Assembly (NCBI RefSeq): GCF_000379665.1
Contig: NZ_KB903359.1
Coordinates: 511,816-575,815, forward strand
DNA: 64,000 nt
Direction: 5' to 3'
Source: Butyricimonas synergistica DSM 23225
GTDB lineage: Bacteria > Bacteroidota > Bacteroidia > Bacteroidales > Marinifilaceae
Every line of letters begins with the position of its first letter. Position 1 is the stretch's first letter. Positions 1 to 8,242 of the stretch are shown in pieces. The translations under genes and the position numbers were made by a program. Under the pieces are notes generated by a model. That model was not told the DNA's origin and did not search any database. It worked only from the letters and a program-made list of their open reading frames with translations.

Positions 1-652
1 GGTATGCCACGTTGTGGGCGTTAAAGTTTCCGGTTGCTCCCCCGAACTTCCCGGAGCAAGCTACTTTTTTCAATAATTCCAGTTGTTTGCTCAAACGGTA
101 AACAAATACTTTGATCTCTTTGCCCAAGCGGGTGGGAGATGCCGGTTGCCCGTGAGTCTTCGCCAGCATGGGGACGTCTTTCCATTCCTCTGCAAGTTCC
201 TCGAGTTTGGCAATCAATTCATCTATCAACGGGTAATAAACGTCGTGGATGGCATCCCTGAAAGAACAAGGTACGGAAGTATTGTTTATATCTTGAGAGG
301 TCAGTCCGAAGTGGATGAACTCTTTGTATTCATGTAAATTCAGCTGGTCGAATTTCTCTTTGATGAAGTATTCAACCGCTTTCACGTCATGGTTCGTGAC
401 TTTCTCGATGTCTTTCACCTTTTGTGCGTCTTCCACTGTGAAATCCAGATAAATGTCTTTCAAACTATCAAACAGCGAATGATCGAATCCTTCCAATTGC
501 GGCAACGGAAGCTCGCAAAGAGCGATAAAATATTCCACCTCAACCATGACTCTGTAACGAATGAGGGCGCTTTCTGAAAAGTAGTTTGCCAACCCTTCGA
601 CTTTATCTCTGTATCGACCGTCGATCGGAGAAATTGCTGTTAATGCTTGCAT
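1..652 (-). CDS. purB: Adenylosuccinate lyase, N-terminal part (runs off the window)
   Basis: Reading the minus strand from the ATG at 650-652 gives an open frame to the window edge, about 217 residues, beginning MQALTAISPIDGRYRDKV. The ISPIDGRY start is typical of adenylosuccinate lyase, and the later HFGLTSQDINNTS and RTHGQPASPT stretches are conserved segments of the fumarase/aspartase superfamily fold in PurB. The enzyme removes fumarate from SAICAR and adenylosuccinate in cytoplasmic purine synthesis. Family members are about 450 residues, so roughly half is present and the C-terminal part lies to the left of the window. It is transcribed divergently from the EI24 gene at 848. Confidence 0.93.
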   Translation of the reverse strand, partial: MQALTAISPIDGRYRDKVEGLANYFSESALIRYRVMVEVEYFIALCELPLPQLEGFDHSLFDSLKDIYLDFTVEDAQKVKDIEKVTNHDVKAVEYFIKEKFDQLNLHEYKEFIHFGLTSQDINNTSVPCSFRDAIHDVYYPLIDELIAKLEELAEEWKDVPMLAKTHGQPASPTRLGKEIKVFVYRLSKQLELLKKVACSGKFGGATGNFNAHNVAY

Positions 653-714
653 AATATACTTTAATTTTATGAATTATACGTACTTGTTTATTTTATCGGA
701 AAAATCTTCCTCCG

Positions 715-722
715 CAAAAGTA
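715..722 (-). promoter_or_regulatory. Putative -7 element for purB
   Basis: On the minus strand this reads TACTTTTG, a full match to the Bacteroidota -7 consensus TAnnTTTG, 62 bases before the purB start codon. No clear TTTG -33 element stands at the expected 19-21 base distance, so the call rests on the -7 box and position. Confidence 0.45.
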
Positions 723-730
723 CAAAAAAG

Positions 731-789
731 TTTATAAAGCCTTCGGCTTTGGGTTTATAAAGTTTAGAAGGTTTGTAAAGTTTATAATC
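731..789. repeat. TTTATAAAG-word intergenic repeat with small hairpin
   Basis: The purB/EI24 intergenic gap carries repeated words of the type TTTATAAAG and TTTGTAAAG (from about 731, 754, 773 and 780). It includes a short hairpin AAAGCC-TTC-GGCTTT at 736-750. Similar simple-word patches occur in other gaps of this window. Function unknown. Confidence 0.5.
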
Positions 790-847
790 GTAGGAATAAT
801 CGAAAAAATGGATTAGATTTACACGAATTTTTAAAGATGTTCGGAAT

Positions 848-1633
848 ATGAATTTTTTCCAAGGATTTTCAAAAGGAATAAAAGCATACGGCAAAGCCGC
901 GAGGCTCTTGTTTTCCGGGCATTTCGGCTATTTCCTTCTGTTTCCGGTTTTTATTATCGTGGTGCTGTTTATCGCGGGGAATTATGCCGTGTCTTGCATC
1001 GGGGGCGGGCTTTCCGAAACGGTTGAGCAACAGATCATGGAATGGATATCCGGGATTTCCTGGTTGAGCTGGCTGTCCGGCACGGTGGGTTTTATCGTGC
1101 GATTGCTCGTGAGAGCCTTGTATTATATCCTGTTTATCTCTTTCGGGGGATACGTGGTGATGGTAGTTATGTCACCCGTGTATTCGTGGCTTTCCGAACG
1201 GACGGAAGCGCATCTCTCCGGTAAGGAGTACCCGTTCAATTTCGGGCAATTGATGTGGGAGATCGGGCGAGGGATTGTCATTTCCCTGCGTTGCATGATT
1301 TTTCAGTTTATATTGACCGTGATATTGTTCTTCCTTTCATTTATTCCGTTGGTCGGGTTGGTGACCCCGGTGCTGACTTTTGGGGTGAGTGCCTATTTTT
1401 ACGGGTTTGCTTTTATGGATTATGCCGTGGAAAGGAAGCGTTTCCGGGTGAAGGAGAGCGTGCGGTATATGCGGCATAATGCGGGAATGGTCGTGGCGAT
1501 AGGGACGGTGTTTACTTTGGCATTAATGATCCCGTTTATACGGGTGATAGTGTGTTGTTTTGTATCTTTGTTGTCCGTGATAGCCGGAACGGTTGTCGTG
1601 GATGAATCATTAAATAAAAAGAACGAGAGATGA
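848..1633 (+). CDS. EI24 (CysZ-like) domain membrane protein
   Basis: A 261-residue integral membrane protein with hydrophobic stretches near residues 25-45, 75-105, 140-180 and 215-245. Overall layout and the start (FFQGFSKGIKAYGKAARLLF) match the EI24/CysZ family. CysZ in other bacteria is a sulfate transporter, but substrate cannot be assigned from sequence here. The stop overlaps the start of the NfeD gene by four bases (ATGA), which argues for translational coupling and a two-gene operon. Confidence 0.75.
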   Translation: MNFFQGFSKGIKAYGKAARLLFSGHFGYFLLFPVFIIVVLFIAGNYAVSCIGGGLSETVEQQIMEWISGISWLSWLSGTVGFIVRLLVRALYYILFISFGGYVVMVVMSPVYSWLSERTEAHLSGKEYPFNFGQLMWEIGRGIVISLRCMIFQFILTVILFFLSFIPLVGLVTPVLTFGVSAYFYGFAFMDYAVERKRFRVKESVRYMRHNAGMVVAIGTVFTLALMIPFIRVIVCCFVSLLSVIAGTVVVDESLNKKNER

Positions 1634-3012
1634 AAAGATGGTTGCTTTGTATCGGTTTGTTGTTTTGTCTTTTTTCCGTGCGTGCGGAGAACGAAAAAGC
1701 GATTGTGTATAAGGTGGATATAAAAGATGAAATTGGTCCCAGTATTTGGCGGTTGGTGAAAAAGTCATTTGACCGGGCGACGGAAGGGCGTGCCGATTAC
1801 ATATTAATCCATATGAACACGTATGGAGGAATGGTTGTTTATGCCGATTCTTTGCGTAGCTTGATCTTGAATTACCCGAAACCCGTGTGGGTGTTTATTG
1901 ATAATAACGCGGCTTCCGCAGGGGCGTTGATTTCCATCGCCTGTGATAAGATATATATGCGGGAAGGGGCAAATATCGGTGCCGCTACCGTAGTCAACCA
2001 AACGGGGGAGGCGATGCCCGATAAATATCAATCGTATATGCGTTCCATGATCCGAGCCACGGCACAAGCCCACGGGAAGGACACTGTGGTAGAGAATGGT
2101 AAAACAATCGTCCGTTGGCACCGGGATCCCCGTATTGCTGAGGCAATGGTAGACGAGCGTATTGCGGTCAAAGGCGTTTCGGATAGTGGCAAGATATTGA
2201 CGTTCACGCCCCACGAGGCAATGCAGCACGGGTATTGTGACGGGATTGCCGAGAACGTGCCGGAAGTGATACAGAAAGAGGGAATCACGAATTATGAATT
2301 GCACGAGTATCGACCTACCACGATGGATAAAGTCATCGGTTTTCTCATCAGTCCAATCATGCAGGGGCTTCTGATTATGGTAATTATCGGGGGTATTTAT
2401 TTTGAATTGCAAACACCGGGCGTCGGATTCCCGTTAGCGGCAGCCGTGACGGCTTGCTTGCTTTATTTTGCCCCTTTGTACTTGGAAGGATTTGCTAATT
2501 ACGTGGAAATTATCTTGTTTGGCGTGGGGCTTATCTTGCTATTGCTGGAAATATTCGTCATACCGGGATTCGGGGTTGCCGGGATTCTCGGGATTGTTTG
2601 TATCGTGGCATCCCTTGCGTTGTCGGGGATTGATGATTTCACGTTCGAGTTCCTGCCCGATTTCGTGGGGGCAATCATTCGTTCCCTGTTCTTCGTGATT
2701 AGTTGTTCGTTGATCTCTGTTTTCGCGAGTATCTGGTTGAGTCGTAAATTATTCGGTTCTCGCCGGTTGAATTTTGCCCTTCACGCGGAACAGAAGGTGG
2801 AGGAGGGATTCGTGGGAGTAGACATGACCGTGAAAGAAGAAGTCGGGAAAGAGGGTGTTGCGTTTACTGATTTGCGCCCGGCGGGTAAGGTAGAGATTAA
2901 CGATGATGTCTATGACGCTGTTTCCAACACGGGTGCATTTATCCAAAAGGGCACGAGGGTAAAAGTTATAAAATATCAAGCGGGACAAGTTTACGTGGAA
3001 AAATTGGCATGA
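1630..3012 (+). CDS. NfeD family membrane-bound serine protease (long form)
   Basis: 460 residues: a signal peptide (1-19), a ClpP/SppA-like protease domain (about 25-215), several membrane helices (about 230-370) and a C-terminal soluble OB-fold NfeD domain (about 385-460). The catalytic Ser is probably Ser96 in NNAASAGA, and Lys132 in MPDKYQ is a plausible general base by comparison with the Ser/Lys dyad known in archaeal 1510-N. Long NfeD proteins are thought to work with stomatin/flotillin-type partners in membrane quality control; no such partner is adjacent. Its start overlaps the end of the EI24 gene. Confidence 0.88.
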   Translation: MKRWLLCIGLLFCLFSVRAENEKAIVYKVDIKDEIGPSIWRLVKKSFDRATEGRADYILIHMNTYGGMVVYADSLRSLILNYPKPVWVFIDNNAASAGALISIACDKIYMREGANIGAATVVNQTGEAMPDKYQSYMRSMIRATAQAHGKDTVVENGKTIVRWHRDPRIAEAMVDERIAVKGVSDSGKILTFTPHEAMQHGYCDGIAENVPEVIQKEGITNYELHEYRPTTMDKVIGFLISPIMQGLLIMVIIGGIYFELQTPGVGFPLAAAVTACLLYFAPLYLEGFANYVEIILFGVGLILLLLEIFVIPGFGVAGILGIVCIVASLALSGIDDFTFEFLPDFVGAIIRSLFFVISCSLISVFASIWLSRKLFGSRRLNFALHAEQKVEEGFVGVDMTVKEEVGKEGVAFTDLRPAGKVEINDDVYDAVSNTGAFIQKGTRVKVIKYQAGQVYVEKLA

Positions 3013-3048
3013 TAAATCTTCAAATGTTTGAAGCAATTTGTTTTTTAG

Positions 3049-3093
3049 CACGAGAGGCTGCCGTCATTTGAAAAACACGGACATTCTCTCGTG
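3049..3093. terminator. Possible hairpin between convergent genes
   Basis: CACGAGAG (3049-3056) can pair with CTCTCGTG (3086-3093) across a 29-base loop that has an internal CCGT/ACGG pairing. It lies between the convergent NfeD gene and the gene ending at 3110. There is no clear T-run, so terminator function is tentative. Confidence 0.35.
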
Positions 3094-3109
3094 TAAATGG
3101 TCTTGCTGG

Positions 3110-3802
3110 CTATCGTATCGGGTAAGTCAGTTGGTAAGGTTTCTGGATTGGCGTTTCCTTTCTTAACTTCATAGCTTTCTGCAAAAAAGCTTCCAATTTT
3201 TTCGTGGGAACGAAAGAAAACGTGTTTGAACGGGGAATTCTGTCTTCACTTACGAATTTAATATCCTTACACCCGAGTTGTTTGAGTAGTTTCTCGCACA
3301 CTTCTACTTTCCCGCCGGAATTTGCAAAATGAATGATCCGGACGGAATCTCCTTGCACTCGTCCGTACCGGAGAAAAGCACCTGCCAGGTAGGAGCATCT
3401 TTGTTTGTCTGATTTGAATACATCTTCTTTTAGGTTTCCATTGTAAATAGGCACCCACTGATTGTTGATTAAGGTTCTCGATCCATTCTTTTGTTCTAAC
3501 AGAAAATAGTTATTCACTTTAACGGATAATTTCTTCGATAATAGTTTCTTGTGTCCCGAAGCTTCCATCGTGTATTCCAAATCCGGGTATTTCTTTTTGA
3601 AAAGTGTATAGATAACACTTGCAATACCTCCCTCGTAGGGATAATACCTGTCCACTTTTACGTCATCCTCTCCGGTGAGGCGTCTTCCCATGTATTCGTC
3701 CAGGGTACCCAGCAAAAGGAATTCCTTATCTAATTTTTGCCCCATTCCTAAAAGGCTTCCGAGTAATAATATTACGGTAATACAGGTTGTTTTCATAAGC
3801 AT
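3110..3802 (-). CDS. Secreted hypothetical protein
   Basis: 230 residues with a signal peptide ending near LLGMGQ (about residue 21), so exported to the periplasm or beyond. The mature part is mixed charged and hydrophobic without recognised motifs; two cysteines (in KQRCSYL and EVCEKLLKQLGCKD) fall in the second half. I do not recognise a family. The gene is single, convergent with the NfeD gene and separated from the upstream ketosynthase gene by a strong hairpin, so it probably has its own promoter. Confidence 0.65.
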   Translation of the reverse strand: MLMKTTCITVILLLGSLLGMGQKLDKEFLLLGTLDEYMGRRLTGEDDVKVDRYYPYEGGIASVIYTLFKKKYPDLEYTMEASGHKKLLSKKLSVKVNNYFLLEQKNGSRTLINNQWVPIYNGNLKEDVFKSDKQRCSYLAGAFLRYGRVQGDSVRIIHFANSGGKVEVCEKLLKQLGCKDIKFVSEDRIPRSNTFSFVPTKKLEAFLQKAMKLRKETPIQKPYQLTYPIR

Positions 3803-3886
3803 TATGGTATTGGTTTTCTTATTCAGATGCTATCGTTCCAAAAATTCCATAAATATAAATAAGATATTTATAAAAATATCCTGAAT

Positions 3887-3935
3887 AAAGGAAAAGATCC
3901 CCGGGCACCGCTATGGGCTAGGGATCTTTTCCTTT
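3887..3935 (-). terminator. Hairpin terminator after the FabH-like gene
   Basis: A perfect 15-bp stem: the arm AAAGGAAAAGATCCC (3887-3901) pairs with 3921-3935 across a 19-base loop. It lies 38 bases past the stop of the minus-strand ketosynthase gene. The trailing arm on the minus strand is T-rich, consistent with an intrinsic terminator. Confidence 0.75.
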
Positions 3936-3973
3936 CTCTGGGACAAACGTACCCGAGTGAAATTGACTTTTTG

Positions 3974-4924
3974 TCAAAACTGTAATAGCACTGCACCGCA
4001 GGAGTATCCCCCGCCGAAAACGGTTAACCCGACGAGGTCGCCTCGTTCTACACGTTCGAGGTTTTGCGAGAGGGCGATACCGCAACTGGGACATCCCGTG
4101 TTGCCAACTTCCCCGATGTTTGCGAGAATACGGTCTTCCGGGAAATCGATTTGCCGGGCGATGGTAGCCATGATGCGCTTGTTTGCCTGATGGGGTGCGA
4201 TGTATTTCAAATCGCCCAGTGTTTTGCCGTTACTTTCCGTCACGACTTGCAAACCTTCTATCATGTAGTGGCAAGCATTGATAAACACGTCGCGTCCCTC
4301 GGGCATTCCGATACCCCCGTGATGTGGGCGGAGATACACGGCGGTATCCGCTTTGCCGATATGCCCCAGTCCTCGGGTGAAAATATCAAGTATCTTTGCT
4401 GGCTTTTCTCCTTTCGGGGAAGCCGATATGGCGATAGCAATGGCACCGTCCCCCCACAAGTGTCCGCTTTGGGGACAGGTTTCGTTGCTATATTCCGTGT
4501 TATGCTCGGAAGCGACCACGATGGCTTTGGTAGCCTTGTTCATGGCAAAATATCCCTGTACGATTTCTATGGCGTTGATAAACGAGGAACAAGCAGAGGA
4601 AACACTCAAGCATTTTGCCGCTCTCATCGTGTATTTGCGTTGAATGGCATGAGCCGCAGTCGCCACAGTGTCGTGTGGCGAGTAGGTGGCAGCCACCACG
4701 AGATCGACTTCTTCCATGGCGAAAGGTAATTTATCTTTTAGTCTTTCCACGGCTTCGAGAGCCATGGTATTCGTGTTTTCGTTTTCTCCCGCTTTGCTTC
4801 TGGTTTTAATTCCCGTTCTGCTGAATATCCATTCGTCGTCCAAGCCGTTTACCTCCTTGAAATAGGAATTAGGAACTCTTGTTTCCGGTATGTAATGTGC
4901 AAAAGCGTTGATATATAGTTCCAT
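3974..4924 (-). CDS. 3-oxoacyl-ACP synthase III family protein (FabH-like)
   Basis: 316 residues with a thiolase-fold KAS III layout and an intact Cys-His-Asn triad: Cys112 in SSACSSF, His245 in APHQAN and Asn275 in GNTGCPS. FabH condenses acetyl-CoA (or another acyl-CoA) with malonyl-ACP. The low-similarity N-terminus and the partnership with a TetR regulator 19 bases upstream suggest a regulated accessory ketosynthase rather than the housekeeping FabH of a fatty-acid operon. No other fatty-acid genes are adjacent. The catalytic class is secure; the substrate is not. Confidence 0.88.
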   Translation of the reverse strand: MELYINAFAHYIPETRVPNSYFKEVNGLDDEWIFSRTGIKTRSKAGENENTNTMALEAVERLKDKLPFAMEEVDLVVAATYSPHDTVATAAHAIQRKYTMRAAKCLSVSSACSSFINAIEIVQGYFAMNKATKAIVVASEHNTEYSNETCPQSGHLWGDGAIAIAISASPKGEKPAKILDIFTRGLGHIGKADTAVYLRPHHGGIGMPEGRDVFINACHYMIEGLQVVTESNGKTLGDLKYIAPHQANKRIMATIARQIDFPEDRILANIGEVGNTGCPSCGIALSQNLERVERGDLVGLTVFGGGYSCGAVLLQF

Positions 4925-4943
4925 TTTTTATAATGTATTTTGA

Positions 4944-5528
4944 TTACTTCTTGATAATCCCGTGAAATAATATATTAATATACTCGTTGATAATCTGTGG
5001 ATTGGGTTTATGGTCATATTCCCGGATAAAACCGAATTCAAGGCTTTTAAAAACGGATTGTAACGAATTTGCAAGACGCCGGGGTTGTTTGATCGAGAAA
5101 ATTCCTTTGGTCACCCCGTCCTTCAATATGGCGTACAAAAGTTCTATTTCCTGCGTGTCTATATTCTTTCTCAAGACATCGATTCTACTGTTGTTGTGTA
5201 AAAAAGTTTCCTTGATGGGTTGGCTTCCCCCCATGAGTTCCGCTATTAAATTGAACCGCTCCTTTATATATAACTTCAACCGTTTGTCGGCGGGCAAGGC
5301 CGTTTGTACTGCCTGTTTCAGTTTTTGATCGATTAATTCTATCTTTTGGTTCACGATGTGGTTAAAAATTGCTTCCTTACTGTTAAAATGAGTGTACAAC
5401 GTGCGCCTGCTAATTTTAGCAGCGTTGGCAATATCCTTCATCGTTGTGCCGTAAAAACTCATTTCGATGAACAATTTTTGTGCCACGTTGAGTATTTTTT
5501 CTTTTGTAATTCGTAGGCTTGTTCTCAT
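4944..5528 (-). CDS. TetR/AcrR family transcriptional regulator
   Basis: 194 residues with the N-terminal TetR helix-turn-helix at about 8-55 (ITKEKILNVAQKLF followed by TTMKDIANAAKISRRTLYTHF) and a divergent ligand-binding half. It is the first gene of a likely operon with the FabH-like ketosynthase 19 bases downstream and is divergent from the YitT gene. A 14-base palindrome in the divergent gap (5640-5653) is a candidate operator. By analogy with other TetR/FabH pairs it may sense an acyl compound; that is inference. Confidence 0.88.
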   Translation of the reverse strand: MRTSLRITKEKILNVAQKLFIEMSFYGTTMKDIANAAKISRRTLYTHFNSKEAIFNHIVNQKIELIDQKLKQAVQTALPADKRLKLYIKERFNLIAELMGGSQPIKETFLHNNSRIDVLRKNIDTQEIELLYAILKDGVTKGIFSIKQPRRLANSLQSVFKSLEFGFIREYDHKPNPQIINEYINILFHGIIKK

Positions 5529-5639
5529 TTTAATTTCACAATTTGGAAAAAGTGTGCAATTATAATCAATAATTCGGGATATGCAAAATCAATGCCTGAA
5601 GTTCTCGTCAAATGTTAAATTATATTTTTAATAGAAGAT

Positions 5640-5653
5640 ATGACAAATGTCAT
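5640..5653. promoter_or_regulatory. Candidate operator palindrome in the TetR/YitT divergent gap
   Basis: ATGACA-AA-TGTCAT is a perfect 6-bp inverted repeat with a 2-base spacer, sitting between the divergent TetR and YitT genes and about 20 bases before a possible -7 box (TATATTCG, 5676-5683). Position and symmetry suit binding of a dimeric regulator, but binding is not shown. Confidence 0.35.
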
Positions 5654-5707
5654 GTTTTTGTGCTTCGGGGGAGGGTATATTCGCGCCCGAAATTAAAATT
5701 AGAATCA

Positions 5708-6643
5708 ATGGTGAATATATTATTAAAAGAAAAGCCGTTTACCCGAGAGTGGTTCAAGACATATGCCTTGTTGATCGGCGGGGCTTTTGTGTTAGCGTTA
5801 GGGTATAGTTGTTTCATGGCACCGTACAAGATTGTCCCCGGGGGAATATATGGTATCACGATTGTTTTACAGCACAAGTGGGGATTCCCGATTGGTATGG
5901 CGGCGTTGTGCTTTAATTTGCCGTTGAGTTTGTTGGGATTGAAAGTATTGGGTTCCGACTTCGGGGTAAAGACATTTATTTGTTTTATCTTGGTTGCCGT
6001 ATTCTCCGATAGTATTCCGGCTATTTTATTGACAATGATGAGTGAACCTATCCCGACCGATCCTATGGTGGCTCTTGATCCATTCCGGCTGGGGGATGAA
6101 GTGTTGCTCGCCTGTATTTTCGGTGGTGTGGTGATGGGTACCGGTGTAGGAATGATATTGAAAACCCGTGCGTCCAGCGGGGGAACAGACGTGTTGTCGA
6201 ACATCTTGCACAAGTGGACGCATCGTCCGCTGGGGCAGTTACAGATGTCTGTCGATTCCTGTATCGTGATATTCGGTTTTCTGATGTTTCAAGATTGGAA
6301 AGTACCGATGTATTCTTGGTTATCCATATTCCTCATGGGAAAAACGATCGATATGATCCTGCTAGGATTCAATAATGAAAAGAGTTTCTTCATTATTTCC
6401 GATAAAGTGGAAGAAATCCGAACTTATATATTGAACGATCTACACCGGGGAGGCTCCATCGTGCCGATACAAGGAATGTATAATCGGGTGGAAAAAGAGA
6501 TGATTATGACAATGATTAATCGCCGCCAGATGGCAACTTTGCAGCAAGCGATTTACAAGATCGACCCGAACGCATTCGTCACGATCTTTGATGCTAATCA
6601 GATACTGGGTAAAGGTTTTAAAAGGCTGGAAACCGATTCATAG
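5708..6643 (+). CDS. YitT family membrane protein (DUF161/DUF2179)
   Basis: 311 residues from the chosen ATG at 5708. An in-frame ATG at 5612 exists, but it lies upstream of the likely promoter box TATATTCG (5676-5683) and adds an uncharacteristic charged stretch. The protein has about six membrane helices (residues 15-235) with the conserved PGGIYGI and SSGGTD-type loops, then a cytoplasmic DUF2179 domain (about 245-305). The YitT family has no established substrate. It is monocistronic: a strong terminator follows 27 bases after the stop. Confidence 0.88.
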   Translation: MVNILLKEKPFTREWFKTYALLIGGAFVLALGYSCFMAPYKIVPGGIYGITIVLQHKWGFPIGMAALCFNLPLSLLGLKVLGSDFGVKTFICFILVAVFSDSIPAILLTMMSEPIPTDPMVALDPFRLGDEVLLACIFGGVVMGTGVGMILKTRASSGGTDVLSNILHKWTHRPLGQLQMSVDSCIVIFGFLMFQDWKVPMYSWLSIFLMGKTIDMILLGFNNEKSFFIISDKVEEIRTYILNDLHRGGSIVPIQGMYNRVEKEMIMTMINRRQMATLQQAIYKIDPNAFVTIFDANQILGKGFKRLETDS

Positions 6644-6670
6644 GAAATAGTATTAAAAAAAGATACGGGA

Positions 6671-6701
6671 GAGTGTTCCACTGATGGAACACTCTTTTTT
6701 T
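6671..6701 (+). terminator. Intrinsic terminator after the YitT gene
   Basis: GAGTGTTCCA (6671-6680), loop CTGA, then TGGAACACTC (6685-6694), followed by seven T. Perfect 10-bp stem with tetraloop and T-run. Confidence 0.9.
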
Positions 6702-6831
6702 CATGCTTGAACGGGGGAGAAATTAGCCTTGTTCCTATCACGTGTTAAGTTTATTGATAAATATGCCTTGCATTTAATTGGTAGCAAAATATTTTTATTT
6801 TCTATGCAAAAGTTATAATTTATCTATCATG

Positions 6832-6875
6832 ATAGGAGTTGGATGGGGAATTGATGGGAGTTGAATAGGAATTGG
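6832..6875. repeat. Four tandem 11-bp repeats upstream of the ECF sigma operon
   Basis: Four consecutive 11-base units begin at 6832, 6843, 6854 and 6865, approximating ATRGGARTTGR (for example ATAGGAGTTGG and ATGGGAGTTGA). The period is about one helical turn, so copies lie on the same DNA face. The rest of this 430-base gap (6644-7075) holds the YitT terminator, a 13-bp direct repeat and the ECF-type promoter; I see nothing coding in it. Confidence 0.7.
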
Positions 6876-6991
6876 TACCAGTGAACTGTAAATAAGGTAG
6901 GAATGATATACCCGTTTCTGGTTTATTTTGGGCTTGTTCTGTAATAATTTACCAAAGGTAATTATTTTTATGTCGTTTTTCATGTTATAAT

Positions 6992-7047
6992 CGTGGTGTT
7001 CGTTAAATTTGTGATTATTTTCTTTGTAACTTTTCGTGGTGTTCGTT
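6992..7047. repeat. 13-bp direct repeat at the ECF promoter
   Basis: CGTGGTGTTCGTT occurs at 6992-7004 and again at 7035-7047, 43 bases apart (about four helical turns). The downstream copy forms most of the spacer of the promoter at 7026-7053. This could be a paired regulator site or a duplicated promoter fragment. Confidence 0.65.
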
Positions 7048-7053
7048 CGTCGT
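7026..7053 (+). promoter_or_regulatory. ECF-sigma-type promoter (GTAAC ... CGTC)
   Basis: GTAAC (7026-7030) and CGTCGT (7048-7053) are separated by a 17-base spacer, the arrangement of many ECF sigma promoters (AAC at -35, CGTC at -10). The start codon at 7076 follows 22 bases later. Since the third-from-last product of the operon's core is an ECF sigma factor (8235), autoregulation is the natural reading, though it is inferred. Confidence 0.55.
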
Positions 7054-7075
7054 ATGAATAAACAATAAGGTTTGT

Positions 7076-8242
7076 ATGTTGAAAAAAGTATTGATAGCAT
7101 GCGTTATTTGTTGTGCCGTGGTGTTGGAAACTCGGGCACAAGCTAAGGATTACCGGATTTATGGGGATGTTTATACCGTGATGAACACGAAGGTTAGCGG
7201 TTATATTTACTGGGGAAAAAATCTGTATTGGACGGATATTTTTTATGCGTCCAAGACGGATAATCCTTACATGCGTTACGTGGATGGGATTGAGCCGCTT
7301 GTTCATGCTTTTACTTGCCGTTTCGGCGATATAAAGCGAATTCGGGTGATCGGGGATAACCGGATAGAATTGGAGGTGCGGGACGGACATATTATCGAAC
7401 TGGAAGATTGGTTGCCCCGGGGAAATCGGAATAGTTTAACGATAGAAACGGCTGGAAATAGCGTGGTAGAATGGGACCATATCAGCGAGATCGTTTTTAG
7501 TGCGGCTCCCGACACGATACGGGAACCGGAAGACGTGCCAATCACGGGTACCGTGGAAACTCCTTACGGGAGATATAAGGGTATCGTGCAATGGGATTCT
7601 GACGAGAATTCGTTATCGCATTTGTTGGACGGGCGTTCGGGGTCAAGCGGGATGTCTATCGCGTTTAAAAATATTCGGAGTATCAATTCGTCCGGTAGTT
7701 CTTGTCGGGTGGCGTTGAATAGCGGGCGGGAGTTCGCTTTGTGGGGAGAGAGTGATGTGGACGAGAGGAATCGGGGTATTATCGTGAATATGCCTTCCGT
7801 GGGACAGGTTATCGTGGCGTGGAAAGATTTCCGGGAGTTTAGGAGTGTTCCCATGAATCAGATCAACTTATTGAAGTATGATGATTTCATGAATCCCCGT
7901 CGGCTTTTGGGTACGGTGGAAACAAAACGGGGAGAGGTGTTGGAAGGCGTGTTGGTGTATGATCTGGACGAGGCGATGGATTTCGAGTTGCTGGATGGGG
8001 AGAACGGGAACGTGATGTACCGGATTCCTTTCAAGTATATTCAGGCAATTGAACCGAAGAATCACAAGTACACGTGGTTGAAGTTGCGTAATGGGGGAGA
8101 GTTGGTGTTGGGGGGAGATCGTGACGTGACGTTCAGTAATAGCGGGATTCTTGTATTCGGCGGGGGGGATAAAGTTAAATATGTTACTTGGCGTGACGTG
8201 AAGCGGATTTCTTTATGGACGAAAGGGATGGGAAATGAATAG
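7076..8242 (+). CDS. Secreted protein with three internal repeats, first gene of ECF sigma operon
   Basis: 388 residues with a signal peptide (1-22, ending ETRAQA). The mature protein is built of three related beta-rich units of about 100-120 residues: about 25-145, 150-260 and 275-385. The second and third each open with a line of the form GTVET followed by G-hydrophobic-V-x-D-x-D and close with a VTWRDVKRIS/VAWKDFREFR-like segment; the first closes with WDHISEIVF. I recognise no named family. It overlaps the sigma factor gene by eight bases, so the products are co-expressed. A ligand-sensing or envelope role is possible but unsupported by motifs. Confidence 0.75.
   Translation: MLKKVLIACVICCAVVLETRAQAKDYRIYGDVYTVMNTKVSGYIYWGKNLYWTDIFYASKTDNPYMRYVDGIEPLVHAFTCRFGDIKRIRVIGDNRIELEVRDGHIIELEDWLPRGNRNSLTIETAGNSVVEWDHISEIVFSAAPDTIREPEDVPITGTVETPYGRYKGIVQWDSDENSLSHLLDGRSGSSGMSIAFKNIRSINSSGSSCRVALNSGREFALWGESDVDERNRGIIVNMPSVGQVIVAWKDFREFRSVPMNQINLLKYDDFMNPRRLLGTVETKRGEVLEGVLVYDLDEAMDFELLDGENGNVMYRIPFKYIQAIEPKNHKYTWLKLRNGGELVLGGDRDVTFSNSGILVFGGGDKVKYVTWRDVKRISLWTKGMGNE

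Noticed and set aside
1804-2412. 202-residue minus-strand open frame
   Set aside because: Lies fully inside the NfeD gene on the other strand, lacks family features or signal, and is rich in unusual His/Ile composition typical of an antisense shadow.
4064-4729. 221-residue plus-strand open frame
   Set aside because: Antisense to the well-supported FabH-like gene with its intact catalytic triad.
6832-6875. CRISPR-like array
   Set aside because: Units are 11 bases, directly adjacent and without spacers, and no cas genes are present.
6813-7100. 95-residue minus-strand open frame in the gap before the ECF operon
   Set aside because: It runs through the 11-bp tandem repeats and the ECF-type promoter; composition is low complexity (IPIQLPSIPHPTPI).
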